From Actinopolyspora halophila DSM 43834 (GTDB lineage Bacteria > Actinomycetota > Actinomycetes > Mycobacteriales > Pseudonocardiaceae): a stretch of DNA of 64,000 nucleotides. A model generated the notes under the pieces. The model made no database searches and had not been told where the DNA came from. It worked only from the letters and a program-made list of their open reading frames with translations. The translations under genes were made by a program, and so were the position numbers. Below, in pieces: positions 14,880 to 22,944 of the stretch (its first letter is position 1; every line of letters starts with the position of its first letter). The DNA lies in contig NZ_AQUI01000002.1 in assembly GCF_000371785.1 (NCBI RefSeq), positions 3,699,276-3,763,275 on the forward strand, read 5' to 3'.

Positions 14880-16018
14880 TGCTCGGGCCCAACCTGCTCA
14901 TGTGGGCTGCGGCCGTGATCGCCGCAGTATGGAAGTTCTCCCAGCTGATCCGCCTCCCGCACGATCGGGGCTTGCGGGTGGTCACCCTGTGCACGGTCCT
15001 GGTCGCTGTGGCCCTGTCGGCCCAGCTGGCCGTCAGCATTCCCGGCCTTGCGGGGATGTTTCCCGGCCACTCGCCGAAGTTGCTGCAGAACGTGCTGCTG
15101 ACGTTCTTTTTCGCGCTGCTGATCGTGCTGCTGCGCTCCACTCTTCTGCCGAATGTCGCTGTGTGGCGAAGCTACGCGGAGATCGCGCTAGCGTCCCTGG
15201 CCAGCTTCGGACTGATGCTGGCGTTTGCCGCCACCAGCGTGGAATGGCGCGGGGCCAGCTATCCCGACACGAGCCAGCATCCCGGGGTGCTGGCCTTCTA
15301 CCTCATCGGCAACCTCTACCTCAGCTACGCCACCGCCCGCGGCGCCTGGCTCTGCCGAACCTCGGCGAGGCAGACCTACTCCGGTGCCCGTCAGAGCCTG
15401 ACCGTGGCCGCCCTCGGACTCACCGCGTGCCTGCTGGGAACACACCTGCCGCGCGTGCTGTCGACCACCGGCCGACTACTGCTGGGCACCGATCCCGTTC
15501 CCGGAACAGCACACTGGACACCACCCCTGCTGGCGATCGGGATCAGCGTCTTCTTCCTCGGCATCGGCTACCCCGGGCTGCGCACCGGCATCACCACAAC
15601 CCGACTGTGGATCACCATGCGCCGCCAGCACCGGCAACTCCGCCCCCTCTGGGCAGCGCTGCACCAGCACTTCCCCACCATCGCCCTGTTCACCCCACCC
15701 CCACCACGCCGCGAAGCCTGGCAACTGCGCCACATGCGACTGCGCTACTACCGCCGCATCATCGAATGCCGCGACGGACTCGTCTGCCTCAGCCCCTACC
15801 TGCCCGAACCCATCCACCCCGACCACACCCCCGCACACCAAGCACAACTCATCCACACCGCACTCACCAACACCACCCCCACCCACACCACCCCACCCTC
15901 GATCATCGCCGCACCAGCCACCACCGACACCCACGCCGACACCCACCAACTCCTCACCCTCGCCCACGAATACACCCAACTGACCAACCCCCACACCACC
16001 AACACAACAACCCCATAA
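14879..16018 (+). CDS. MAB_1171c-like polytopic membrane protein
   Basis: A 379-residue membrane protein with about seven hydrophobic segments in residues 1-235 (for example NVLLTFFFALLIVLL and PPLLAIGISVFFLGIGY), a cytoplasmic part with RLRYYRRIIECRDGLVCLSPYL, and a Thr/His/Pro-rich tail from about 325. This is the pattern of the MAB_1171c 'putative transporter' family (DUF6545), often found beside ImmA/IrrE and HTH genes in actinobacteria. No transported substrate is known to me. I chose ATG 14879 (AGGGG nine bases upstream); GTG at 14876 or 14870 is possible. The last 400 bases are nearly free of G on this strand, so codons are dominated by ACC, CAC, ACA and CCC. Confidence 0.75.
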   Translation: MLGPNLLMWAAAVIAAVWKFSQLIRLPHDRGLRVVTLCTVLVAVALSAQLAVSIPGLAGMFPGHSPKLLQNVLLTFFFALLIVLLRSTLLPNVAVWRSYAEIALASLASFGLMLAFAATSVEWRGASYPDTSQHPGVLAFYLIGNLYLSYATARGAWLCRTSARQTYSGARQSLTVAALGLTACLLGTHLPRVLSTTGRLLLGTDPVPGTAHWTPPLLAIGISVFFLGIGYPGLRTGITTTRLWITMRRQHRQLRPLWAALHQHFPTIALFTPPPPRREAWQLRHMRLRYYRRIIECRDGLVCLSPYLPEPIHPDHTPAHQAQLIHTALTNTTPTHTTPPSIIAAPATTDTHADTHQLLTLAHEYTQLTNPHTTNTTTP

Positions 16019-16020
16019 AA

Positions 16021-16044
16021 CGAGCACCCTCCAAACAGTGCTCG
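16021..16044 (+). terminator. Hairpin after the MAB_1171c-like gene
   Basis: CGAGCAC (16021-16027) pairs perfectly with GTGCTCG (16038-16044) around a 10-base loop, three bases after the stop codon. No U-tract follows. It probably ends the rightward transcript. Confidence 0.45.
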
Positions 16045-16054
16045 CTTACCCACA

Positions 16055-16093
16055 CGAAAAAGAGGCCTGCCCGGCTCGGAGCGGGCAGGCCTC
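16055..16093 (-). terminator. Rho-independent terminator of the integrase gene
   Basis: GAGGCCTGCCC (16062-16072) and GGGCAGGCCTC (16083-16093) form an 11-bp perfect stem that extends through GCT/AGC at the top. On the minus strand it is followed by TCTTTTTCG, a U-tract in the right place for RNA coming from the integrase gene, which ends at 16147. Together with the hairpin at 16021 it separates the two convergent units. Confidence 0.8.
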
Positions 16094-16146
16094 GGACAAA
16101 CAGAGAGACACCCTTGCGGACAGACCGGAGACAGGATCACGACTGT

Positions 16147-17202
16147 CTACCCCGCTGGTGCCAGTGGGTGGTGTTCTCCGGTGAGCGCGGCCAGGGCTGC
16201 GGCGATTTCGGGCAGCCCGGCGCGGACGTAAGTCGCCGTTGCCCCGTCCTGGCCCGCATGGTCGGTGTGGCCGGCGTAGGCCCGGGCCACCGCGTAACCG
16301 AAGTGGCGCTCCACCCACGTCAACGTGGTGTGCCGCAACCAATGCGTGCTGACCTGCTGGGTGGCCACCCACGACAGATGCCGGCCCAGCCGGTGCCACA
16401 AGTGGTCATACCGGCGATGCGTCAACGGGTTACCACTCCGGTAGCGCAGCACCCTCCCGTCCCCGGCCACATGCGCACCCCGCTGATCAGCATGCTCGCG
16501 CAGATACCGCATCAACGTCGGCGAGACCGGCTGCCACCGCACCGCATCATTCTTCTCCCGCAACAGGATCAGACACTGGTCCGCATCCAGATCCCGGACC
16601 GTCAGCGCGAGGGCGCCCCCGCGGCGGCAGGCGGTCTCGGTGTGCAACCGCACCAACAGCGTGTCCAACGCCGGATCGTTGCCCGTCGAGGCGGCCACCC
16701 GGTTCAGCTCTGCCACCGGCTGCTCACCCAACCCGCGCCGCGTGCTCGGCAACCGGCGCGGCATCGCCACCCGACGGGCCGGATCCTGCGACTCCGACAC
16801 AATCCCGTCAGCCACCGCATGCCGATACACACACCGCAACGCCGCGATGCAGTGCTCGACCGCGCTTCTGCCGCCCCGCGCGTTGCGCCGCACCACCCGC
16901 TGGGCCCGCACCTGCTCAGCCAACTGTTTGATCTCCGACGCAGTGGGCTCATCCAACCGCCTCTGGCCCCAGAATTCGAGCACCCGCTTCCAGTACGAGC
17001 CATACACCCGCCTGGTCCCCGCCGACACAGACTGCTGCACCACCGGCACGTACTCGGCAAACGTCGGCACCACACAAGACTCCGCCGCAGACCCCACCAG
17101 ATCCTCGACCGAGACCCCCATCCGCGCCAACACCAACCGAGCCGCCTCCAGCTCCGACGGCCCGGGACCAGCGTTGCCGGAGTGTTCCACTCGATCACTC
17201 AT
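16147..17202 (-). CDS. Tyrosine recombinase, ICE integrase
   Basis: A 351-residue site-specific recombinase with an N-terminal SAM-like DNA-binding part (about 45-135) and a C-terminal catalytic domain. Catalytic residues visible are Arg193 (ACRRGG), Lys218 (REKNDAV), His287 and Arg290 (HWLR), His312 (AGHTD) and the nucleophile Tyr325 (TATYVRAG). It lies within 0.7 kb of a tRNA-Leu 3' end and is transcribed away from it, as expected for the enzyme that inserts and excises this ICE. Its start overlaps the AbrB-like gene by 8 bp, so the two are coupled. A strong terminator follows. Confidence 0.92.
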   Translation of the reverse strand: MSDRVEHSGNAGPGPSELEAARLVLARMGVSVEDLVGSAAESCVVPTFAEYVPVVQQSVSAGTRRVYGSYWKRVLEFWGQRRLDEPTASEIKQLAEQVRAQRVVRRNARGGRSAVEHCIAALRCVYRHAVADGIVSESQDPARRVAMPRRLPSTRRGLGEQPVAELNRVAASTGNDPALDTLLVRLHTETACRRGGALALTVRDLDADQCLILLREKNDAVRWQPVSPTLMRYLREHADQRGAHVAGDGRVLRYRSGNPLTHRRYDHLWHRLGRHLSWVATQQVSTHWLRHTTLTWVERHFGYAVARAYAGHTDHAGQDGATATYVRAGLPEIAAALAALTGEHHPLAPAG

Positions 17203-17740
17203 CGGGGCTCACCCCCAGCACGGCCGCGTGCCGCTCGGCCAACGCCGCCTCCACCACCACCGGCGGGTGCACCAGCAGCACCCCCCGCCGCGGCGATCCC
17301 GCCAACAGCACACGATCCCCCGCGCTGATCCCGCAGCGCGAACGCGCCCGCGCCGGAACCACCACATACCCCGGCCCGGAAAGCCCGTAGAGCCCGTCCG
17401 GGTGGGCCCGCAGCAGAACCGAACCCGCGAGCACACCGAGCTCGCAGCGCTGATCACGACCCCAGCCCAGCGCGGCCACCACCGCACGGTCACCGACCCG
17501 ACCCGAGGCATCCACCCGGCCCATGCCGAACACCCACGACGGCACCCCGGCAGACTCCGGCACCTCGGCCAGCGGAAACGCACGCGGCCACACCCCACCA
17601 GCCACCGGGCTCCGAGCGGAATCACCACGCCCAGCACCGGGAACCACCGCGGACACGACCGACTCAGCCACGCCGACCACCACCCCGGCGGCCACAGCCA
17701 GGCACACGCCACACGCGCGTAGCACCAGGGGAATCAACAC
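17195..17740 (-). CDS. AbrB/MazE-like small DNA-binding-fold protein coupled to the integrase
   Basis: Up to 181 residues. The C-terminal 105 residues carry the conserved core: a GMGRVDASGRVGDRAVVAALGW segment, then a swapped-hairpin-like SpoVT/AbrB pattern, VVVPARARSRCGISAGDRVLL with GVLLVHP. Proteins of this type sit just upstream of tRNA-directed integrases in many actinobacteria and may act as recombination directionality or transcription factors; the precise role is not established here. The N-terminal 60 residues are hydrophobic and Gly/Val-rich and may not be translated. Several internal GTG codons could be the true start, so the 5' end is uncertain. Confidence 0.65.
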   Translation of the reverse strand: MLIPLVLRACGVCLAVAAGVVVGVAESVVSAVVPGAGRGDSARSPVAGGVWPRAFPLAEVPESAGVPSWVFGMGRVDASGRVGDRAVVAALGWGRDQRCELGVLAGSVLLRAHPDGLYGLSGPGYVVVPARARSRCGISAGDRVLLAGSPRRGVLLVHPPVVVEAALAERHAAVLGVSPDE

Positions 17741-17830
17741 ACGAAAAGCAGCGGCACACGCGGTGCCGCGACAACAGACCTTCGAACCTCGCGCATCGGG
17801 GAAATTTCCCCGGACAGGGTGTCGGAGGGG
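17741..17830. other. Probable ICE attachment site (attR side) at the tRNA-Leu 3' end
   Basis: The integrase module ends here and the tRNA 3' end begins at 17820. Tyrosine recombinases of this class usually recombine inside the 3' part of the tRNA, leaving it intact on the integrase side. The core would therefore lie around the T-arm and acceptor sequence (17820 onward). No second copy of that sequence is visible in the window, so core limits cannot be set. Confidence 0.5.
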
Positions 17831-17906
17831 GGACTTGAACCCCCACGACCACTAATAGGTCACTAGCACCTCAAGCTAGCGCGTCTACCGTTTCCGCCAC
17901 TCCGAC
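17820..17906 (-). tRNA. tRNA-Leu (anticodon GAG)
   Basis: An 87-base leucine tRNA on the minus strand. The acceptor stem is GTCGGAG/CTCCGAC with discriminator A. The anticodon stem CTAGC/GCTAG encloses the loop TTGAGGT, giving anticodon GAG. The variable arm is long, as in Leu tRNAs, and the T-stem is GGGGG/CCCCC around TTCAAGT. CCA is not encoded; the genomic sequence after the discriminator is CCC. The T-arm and acceptor face the ICE, so insertion kept the gene whole. Confidence 0.95.
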
Positions 17907-18023
17907 GTTCAGCTCCGGACCGCTCGCTGCCGCCCTCACTGCGTTGTGACACCACGATAACTGATCGGTCCGACCCCCTGTGAACACCCCCCTCTTTTGC
18001 CGTAGGGATGGTAGAAAGACCAG

Positions 18024-19385
18024 GTGAGCGCACATGTTGATCCCGAAAAAGACGGCTCGGAGACCACCGATCCGGGCCTGCGGCGCGCCGAGGACGAGGT
18101 CGTCGATCTCGCCGGTGAACTGATCCGCTTCGACACGACCAACACCGGCGACCCGGCCACGCTGAGTCCGGAACGCCCCGCCGCCGAGTACGTGGCCGAG
18201 AAACTGGGCGAAGCTGGCTTCGAGACCACCTACGTGGAGTCCGGCGACACCCCCGGACGCGGGAACGTGGTCGCCCGACTCCCCGGAGCCGACCGGCAGC
18301 GCGGCGGGCTGCTGGTGCACGGTCACCTCGACGTGGTCCCGGCCGACCCCACCGAGTGGTCCGTGCACCCCTTCTCCGGGGCTGTCCAGGACGACTACCT
18401 CTGGGGCCGCGGCGCGGTGGACATGAAGGACATGGTCGCCATGAGCCTGGCCACCGCACGCCGACTCAAGCGTGACGGCATCACCCCACAGCGCGACCTG
18501 GTGTTCGCCTTCCTCGCCGACGAGGAAGCCGGAGGACTGCAGGGAGCCCAGTGGCTGGTCGACCACCGTCCCGAACTGTTCGAGGGCTGCACCGAGGCCA
18601 TCAGCGAGGTCGGCGGCTACTCGGTCACCCTCGGCGACGGCGTGCGCGCCTACCTGATCCAGACCGCCGAGAAGGGCATCCGCTGGCTCAAGCTGCGGGT
18701 CCGGGCCCGCGCCGGGCACGGTTCGATGGTGCACGAGGACAACGCGGTCACCCAGCTCGCCGAGGCCGTGGCCCGGCTCGGCAAGCACCGCTTCCCCGTC
18801 GTGATCAACGACAGCGTGCGGGAGTTCCTCGACGGAGTGACCGAGCTGACCGGCTGGGAGTTTCCCGCCGACGATCTCGACGGATCGATCGCCAAACTCG
18901 GCAATCTCTCCCGCATCATCGGCGCCACCGTGCGCGACATCGCCAACCCCACGATGTTCAACGCGGGTTACAAGGCCAACGTCATCCCCTCGGTGGCCGA
19001 GGCCTCGGTGGACTGCCGCGTCCTGCCCGGCCGCGAGGATGCCTTCGACCGGGAACTCGCCGAGGTCCTCGGTCCCGACGTGGAACGCGAGTGGGTCGGG
19101 CTGCCACCGGTGGAAACCCGCTTCGAGGGACAACTGGTCGACTCGATGAGCGATTCCCTGCTCACCCAGGACCCGGCCGCCCACACCCTGCCGTACATGA
19201 TGTCCGGTGGCACCGACGCCAAGTCGTTCAGCAGGCTGGGAATGAACTGCTTCGGATTCGCCCCGCTGCGCCTTCCCCCCGAACTGGACTTCTCCGCGCT
19301 GTTCCACGGCGTGGACGAGCGGGTGCCGTTGGACGGTCTGCGTTTCGGCACCAGGGTGCTGGACCACTTCCTCCGAACGGCCTGA
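18024..19385 (+). CDS. M20-family metallopeptidase (ArgE/DapE/carboxypeptidase-like)
   Basis: A 453-residue two-zinc peptidase. Metal and catalytic residues are visible: His101 and Asp103 in VHGHLDVV, the bridging Asp133 in GRGAVDMKD, Glu167/Glu168 in ADEEAG, and a late His in ALFHGVDER. The middle (about 215-330) is the lid/dimerisation domain. Family members hydrolyse N-acyl amino acids or peptides in the cytoplasm; the substrate is not clear. The start is GTG at 18024, close to the tRNA gene but divergent from it. A strong hairpin ends the transcript. Confidence 0.88.
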   Translation: MSAHVDPEKDGSETTDPGLRRAEDEVVDLAGELIRFDTTNTGDPATLSPERPAAEYVAEKLGEAGFETTYVESGDTPGRGNVVARLPGADRQRGGLLVHGHLDVVPADPTEWSVHPFSGAVQDDYLWGRGAVDMKDMVAMSLATARRLKRDGITPQRDLVFAFLADEEAGGLQGAQWLVDHRPELFEGCTEAISEVGGYSVTLGDGVRAYLIQTAEKGIRWLKLRVRARAGHGSMVHEDNAVTQLAEAVARLGKHRFPVVINDSVREFLDGVTELTGWEFPADDLDGSIAKLGNLSRIIGATVRDIANPTMFNAGYKANVIPSVAEASVDCRVLPGREDAFDRELAEVLGPDVEREWVGLPPVETRFEGQLVDSMSDSLLTQDPAAHTLPYMMSGGTDAKSFSRLGMNCFGFAPLRLPPELDFSALFHGVDERVPLDGLRFGTRVLDHFLRTA

Positions 19386-19406
19386 ACCGACGGTACCGAC
19401 CGGTCG

Positions 19407-19434
19407 CACGGCGCCGTTCCCCCACGGCGCCGTG
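19407..19434 (+). terminator. Terminator hairpin after the M20 peptidase
   Basis: CACGGCGCCGT (19407-19417) and ACGGCGCCGTG (19424-19434) form a perfect 11-bp stem with loop TCCCCC, followed by CCGTTT. It starts 22 bp after the stop codon. Confidence 0.75.
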
Positions 19435-19508
19435 CCGTTTCCGACAACGGCCGCTCACGTGTGATCGACTCGGGGAACGAGTCCCCTACTTCTGGGAGGT
19501 GGTCCCGG

Positions 19509-20519
19509 ATGCGCGCGGACACCGAAGCCGCCGAGGACGAGCGGACACTGCCGCACTGGACAGCGGCCTACCTGGAGCACCTGCAAGCCAGGAAACTGGC
19601 CGAGAACTCGCTGCGCTCCTACCGCCGCGACCTGGATTCGATCGCGGGTGAGCTGGCCGAGGTCACCGGTCACGACAAGGCCGAACTGCCGCTGTCCGCG
19701 GTGACGGCGCAATCACTGCGCTCGGCCTTCGCCCGCCACGCTGCCACCCGTTCGGCTTCCTCGGTCACCCGCGCCTGGTCGAGCTGGAACGGCTTCTTCC
19801 GCTTCCTCGTGATCGAGGGTGCCACGTCGGGCAATCCGATGCCGGTGGTTCCCAAACCGCGCCCCCAGGACACCACTCCGAAGCCCCTGGACGGCGAGGA
19901 AACCCCCGAACGGCTGCTGCGCTTGATCGCCCAGGGCGCGCGCAAGGCCCGCGACCCGTGGCCGGAACGGGACCTGGCCGTGCTGGCCACACTGCTGTGC
20001 ACGGGGCTGCGCTCGGCGGAACTGCTCGATCTGACCGTGTCCGACCTGGCCGGACGGCGCGGTGAACGCCGGTTGCACGTGCGCGGCAAAGGCGGCACCA
20101 ACAGGTCGATACCGGTGGACGAGTCGCTCGAGAAGGTGCTCGACGACTACCTGGAGACCAGGGGACAGCGGTTCGGGCAACGTCTCCCCGGAGCCGACCC
20201 CCTGTTCGTCAACCACCGCGGTGAGGCGCTGCGGCGGGGCGGGTTGCAGTACCTGGTGCAGCAGTCCCTGCGCGCCGCCGGGGTTTCCGACCGTGTCCGG
20301 CGTGGCGCGATGGTGCACGCGTTGCGGCACACCTTCGCCACCCGGCTCGCCGAGGACGGTGCCAACGCGACGGAGATAGCGAAGCTGCTCGGACACGCGT
20401 CGATCAACTCCAGCCAGTCCTACATCGACGTCACCGCGCGTGAACAGCGCCTTTCGGTGCGGGCCAACCGCACGCACCGGGTGCTGGGGGAGCTCAGCTC
20501 GGGCGAACGCACCGAGTGA
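19509..20519 (+). CDS. XerC/XerD-like tyrosine recombinase
   Basis: A 336-residue recombinase with an N-terminal SAM-like domain (about 15-110) and a catalytic domain with Arg168 (GLRSAEL), Lys194 (GKGG), His270 and Arg273 (HALR), His296 (LGHAS) and Tyr305 (SYIDV), all in family order. Xer proteins resolve chromosome dimers at dif; related stand-alone integrases serve mobile elements. The ATG at 19509 has GGGAGG eight bases upstream; a longer frame is not needed. Whether this is the housekeeping Xer or a relic integrase near the ICE cannot be told from the window. No other mobile gene lies on this side of the tRNA. Confidence 0.85.
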   Translation: MRADTEAAEDERTLPHWTAAYLEHLQARKLAENSLRSYRRDLDSIAGELAEVTGHDKAELPLSAVTAQSLRSAFARHAATRSASSVTRAWSSWNGFFRFLVIEGATSGNPMPVVPKPRPQDTTPKPLDGEETPERLLRLIAQGARKARDPWPERDLAVLATLLCTGLRSAELLDLTVSDLAGRRGERRLHVRGKGGTNRSIPVDESLEKVLDDYLETRGQRFGQRLPGADPLFVNHRGEALRRGGLQYLVQQSLRAAGVSDRVRRGAMVHALRHTFATRLAEDGANATEIAKLLGHASINSSQSYIDVTAREQRLSVRANRTHRVLGELSSGERTE

Positions 20520-20526
20520 GGGAGGC

Positions 20527-21189
20527 TCACCCGCCCCAGCGGCTGGGCTCCGCGACCAACGCCGAGACGACTCCGTCGAAGTCGGCGATCAGCAGTGTCT
20601 CCCCGAGCACGTCGTGTCGACTGCGTTCCAGCACCGACCCCCCGAGCTCGTTCACCCGTTCCGCGGCCCCGTCGAGCTCTCCGACGTTGAAGTAGCACAA
20701 CCACCCGACGCTGCCGTCGGACTCGCGAGGGGACGTCCGCGCTGCGATCGCCGAGTCCCGCACCGTGTAGGTGGCTTTCGGGGCGTCCTCGCGCACCGAC
20801 CAGGTCAGCGACTCGCTCCAGAACCGATCCGCCGAGTCGGCCAGTGCCGTGTGCAGCTCTATCCAGCACGGTTCACCGCGACGGGGCCGGGGCGCCCAGG
20901 GACCGTGCTGCGCACGTCCTTTGACCATGCTGGCGAACGTGTCCTCCGGACCGGCGAGTTCCCCGTTCTCGGGAGCACCGGCGAAGACGAGGCGCCACTG
21001 TGGAGGGTGTGCAGCGTTGTCGGGACGAACTCTGGCGCATCTGCGTTCGCCGACCCAGCAGTCGAATCCCTCCTCGGAGCGCAGCACCGTCCAGTCCAGC
21101 AACTTCCGGTAGAAGTGGGTGGTCGCGTCGGGATCGGGAGTACGTAGCTCGGCGCGGCGCAGGCCGTAAACCGCTGAGTTTGGAGGCAA
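20527..21189 (-). CDS. VOC-superfamily (glyoxalase/bleomycin-resistance-like) protein
   Basis: A 220-residue protein made of two VOC-type halves: the first starts RRAELRTPDPDATTHFYRKLLDW, the second CWIELHTALADSADRF and ends GVVSALVAEPSRWGG. This FYR-L-DW opening is typical of glyoxalase-fold proteins. No complete His/Glu metal set stands out, so the function (isomerase, dioxygenase or binding protein) is open. It converges with the Xer-like gene, with only 7 bp between stops. Confidence 0.72.
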   Translation of the reverse strand: MPPNSAVYGLRRAELRTPDPDATTHFYRKLLDWTVLRSEEGFDCWVGERRCARVRPDNAAHPPQWRLVFAGAPENGELAGPEDTFASMVKGRAQHGPWAPRPRRGEPCWIELHTALADSADRFWSESLTWSVREDAPKATYTVRDSAIAARTSPRESDGSVGWLCYFNVGELDGAAERVNELGGSVLERSRHDVLGETLLIADFDGVVSALVAEPSRWGG

Positions 21190-21352
21190 CTTCGTAACTT
21201 TCTGGCCGGACCTGGAGTGGTCGGACGTCTCCTGTCCGCACGGACAGCACGTCGATCACTCGTTCGGGGGCAAATTCGGCGTATTATCTTGTCTTGTCCC
21301 GTGAGTCACAACAATACTCCATTCGGGTGCGGGTTCACGATCTTCCAGAGGA

Positions 21353-21715
21353 TCAACGGATACGTTCCAGATCACGCGCACTGTCGAGCAGCTGTTGGGC
21401 CAACCCGTGCACCTCGTGCTGTTGGGCCCCTTCCCGCGCCGCGGTGGCGATGTCCTCGGCCGCGCACCGCAGCTGAAAGAGTCGATCCTGCAGATCGTCC
21501 AATTCCTCCGTCGACAGCACGACCGCGTCCTCGGGAAGTCCGCCGCGCTGAACCGCGGCCCGACGCTCGTAAGCCCGTTGCCTACAGGACTGCGCGCAGT
21601 ACATCCGCGGGCGTCCGACGCTGCCCGCTCCCGGTATCCGACGACCACACCACGAGCAGTGCCGAGGTGTACGGCCGCGGGTGCCGAGTGATTCGAGGTC
21701 TGACGTTGTCTCCAC
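21353..21715 (-). CDS. Conserved small Cys4 zinc-ribbon-like protein
   Basis: A 120-residue protein. The N-terminal part has CSWCGRRI and MYCAQSCRQRAYERR, i.e. two C-X2-C / C-X3-C pairs that could bind one zinc, followed by an Arg-rich segment. The rest is an acidic, Leu/Gln-rich helix (ELDDLQDRLFQLRCAAEDIA) likely to form a coiled coil. Similar proteins are common and uncharacterised in actinobacteria; the plant-like YCSxxCRQRAYRRR motif is seen in many. DNA or RNA binding is possible but unproven. It opens away from the GDPD gene on the other strand. Confidence 0.7.
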   Translation of the reverse strand: METTSDLESLGTRGRTPRHCSWCGRRIPGAGSVGRPRMYCAQSCRQRAYERRAAVQRGGLPEDAVVLSTEELDDLQDRLFQLRCAAEDIATAAREGAQQHEVHGLAQQLLDSARDLERIR

Positions 21716-21909
21716 GCTGCACCACGCTAGTCCGAAACAGGCTCATTTGCGGGCAACCACGCCGAAAAAATCCCCGTGCGATTCGGATTCCGCGCGCGAA
21801 CCGGCCCGGCCCCGCTCCAGGAGGCCGGGTGAGAGGAGCTCAGCCTCCGCGGGAGGACGGGGCCCACCCCCGTGGCCCGCACACGCGTTCCACGCGAGAC
21901 ATTGGAGCG

Positions 21910-22776
21910 GTGTTCGGCTCCTTCCCACCGCTGTCACGGAACCATCCCTTTCTGTGGGGCCCGTATCCGCGTGCGTTCGCCCACCGGGGTTGGCACATCG
22001 ACGACCTCGCCGGCATGGAGAACTCCCTCAGCGCTTTCCGGCGCGCTTACGCGGAGGGGTACCGGTACCTGGAAACCGATGTCCACTCCACTGCGGACGA
22101 TCACGCCGTGGTGCACCACGACGCGGACCTCGCGCGAACCACCGACGGGGCGGGAAGCATAAGCGAACTTCGCTGGTCGCGGGTTCGTTCCGCGCTGATC
22201 GCCGGACGAGAGCCGGTGTGCTCGCTGGACCAGCTCCTCGAGGAACTGCCACAGGCGCTGATCAATGTCGACGTCAAGGCCGATTCGGCCGTGGTACCGA
22301 CACTGCGCACGATCCGCAGGCACAACGCGTGGCACCGGGTCTGTCTGGCCGGTTTCGACGACAGACGTCTCAGAATGCTGCGGCGCAACGGGGAGTTCAG
22401 GCTGTTGACCTCGATGGGCCCCGAATCGGTGGCCTGTCTGTGGGCGGGCTCGCACCCGGCCACGCGTCCCGTCACCGCCCTCGCGCGCTCCGTGCTGGTA
22501 CGTGGTGCGGCCGCCCAGGTCCCCCGCGCGCGCAGTGGTCTTCCCGTGGTCACTCCCCGTTTCGTGGAACTGGCGCACCGCTGGGGCGCCGAAGTGCACG
22601 TGTGGACGGTGGACGACTCCGCGGAGATGGCGGAACTGCTGGACCTCGGTGTGGACGGTTTGCTGACGGATCGTCCGGACGTGTTGCGCGAGTTGCTGCG
22701 CACCAGGGGGAAGTGGCACGACCGCTCGGCCTCCTCCGACGCCCCGGTTTCCGCGAGCGGGAACGTGGATCGCTGA
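21910..22776 (+). CDS. Glycerophosphodiester phosphodiesterase family protein
   Basis: A 288-residue GDPD-type TIM barrel. Catalytic and metal residues can be placed: His25-Arg26-Gly27 (FAHRGW), Glu37 (MENS), Glu55 and Asp57 (YLETDVH), and His70 (VVHHDADL). The end has VHVWTVDD and GVDGLLTDRPD, typical for the family. It would hydrolyse glycerophosphodiesters to glycerol-3-phosphate and an alcohol. No signal peptide, so it is cytoplasmic. The GTG at 21910 is the last in-frame start before the HRG motif; its ribosome site GGAG is close. Frames open further upstream but codon use there is poor. Confidence 0.88.
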   Translation: MFGSFPPLSRNHPFLWGPYPRAFAHRGWHIDDLAGMENSLSAFRRAYAEGYRYLETDVHSTADDHAVVHHDADLARTTDGAGSISELRWSRVRSALIAGREPVCSLDQLLEELPQALINVDVKADSAVVPTLRTIRRHNAWHRVCLAGFDDRRLRMLRRNGEFRLLTSMGPESVACLWAGSHPATRPVTALARSVLVRGAAAQVPRARSGLPVVTPRFVELAHRWGAEVHVWTVDDSAEMAELLDLGVDGLLTDRPDVLRELLRTRGKWHDRSASSDAPVSASGNVDR

Positions 22777-22944
22777 GTGCTCGCACGCGGAACCGGATTC
22801 CCCCTTCGCCCCCTCCGCGGTGAAGGTCCACCGCACCGAGCGGGGAACGGTTTTTGAGTGGAACTACGCATTGCTCCGTCGAGCGGTGGCCGAGAAAGGT
22901 GCTCGGCGTAATCGACGCAGCCGCTCACACTAGGACGGGAACGC

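Larger units (their letters stand above)
1..17820. mobile_element. Integrative and conjugative element (ICE), right part; left end outside window
   Basis: A block of accessory genes runs from the window start to the 3' end of a tRNA-Leu gene. It contains a tyrosine recombinase as the second-last gene before the tRNA, an AbrB-like gene beside it, and a type IV secretion-type transfer operon (VirD4-, VirB4-, VirB6- and VirB1-like proteins). Beyond the tRNA the genes are ordinary actinobacterial chromosome. This is the layout of an ICE inserted at a tRNA 3' end. It is not the FtsK/SpoIIIE-type single-protein transfer system of classical actinomycete AICEs. No relaxase, replication gene or second att copy is seen, so at least the left end lies before base 1. 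Confidence 0.85.

Noticed and set aside
14902-17328. 808-codon plus-strand open frame
   Set aside because: It crosses the MAB_1171c-like gene, a terminator and the antisense of the integrase. Its openness comes from the C-rich, stop-poor composition.
1-17820. FtsK/SpoIIIE-type AICE
   Set aside because: No FtsK-like Tra, replication initiator or Spd genes are seen. The transfer genes are of the VirB/VirD4 type.
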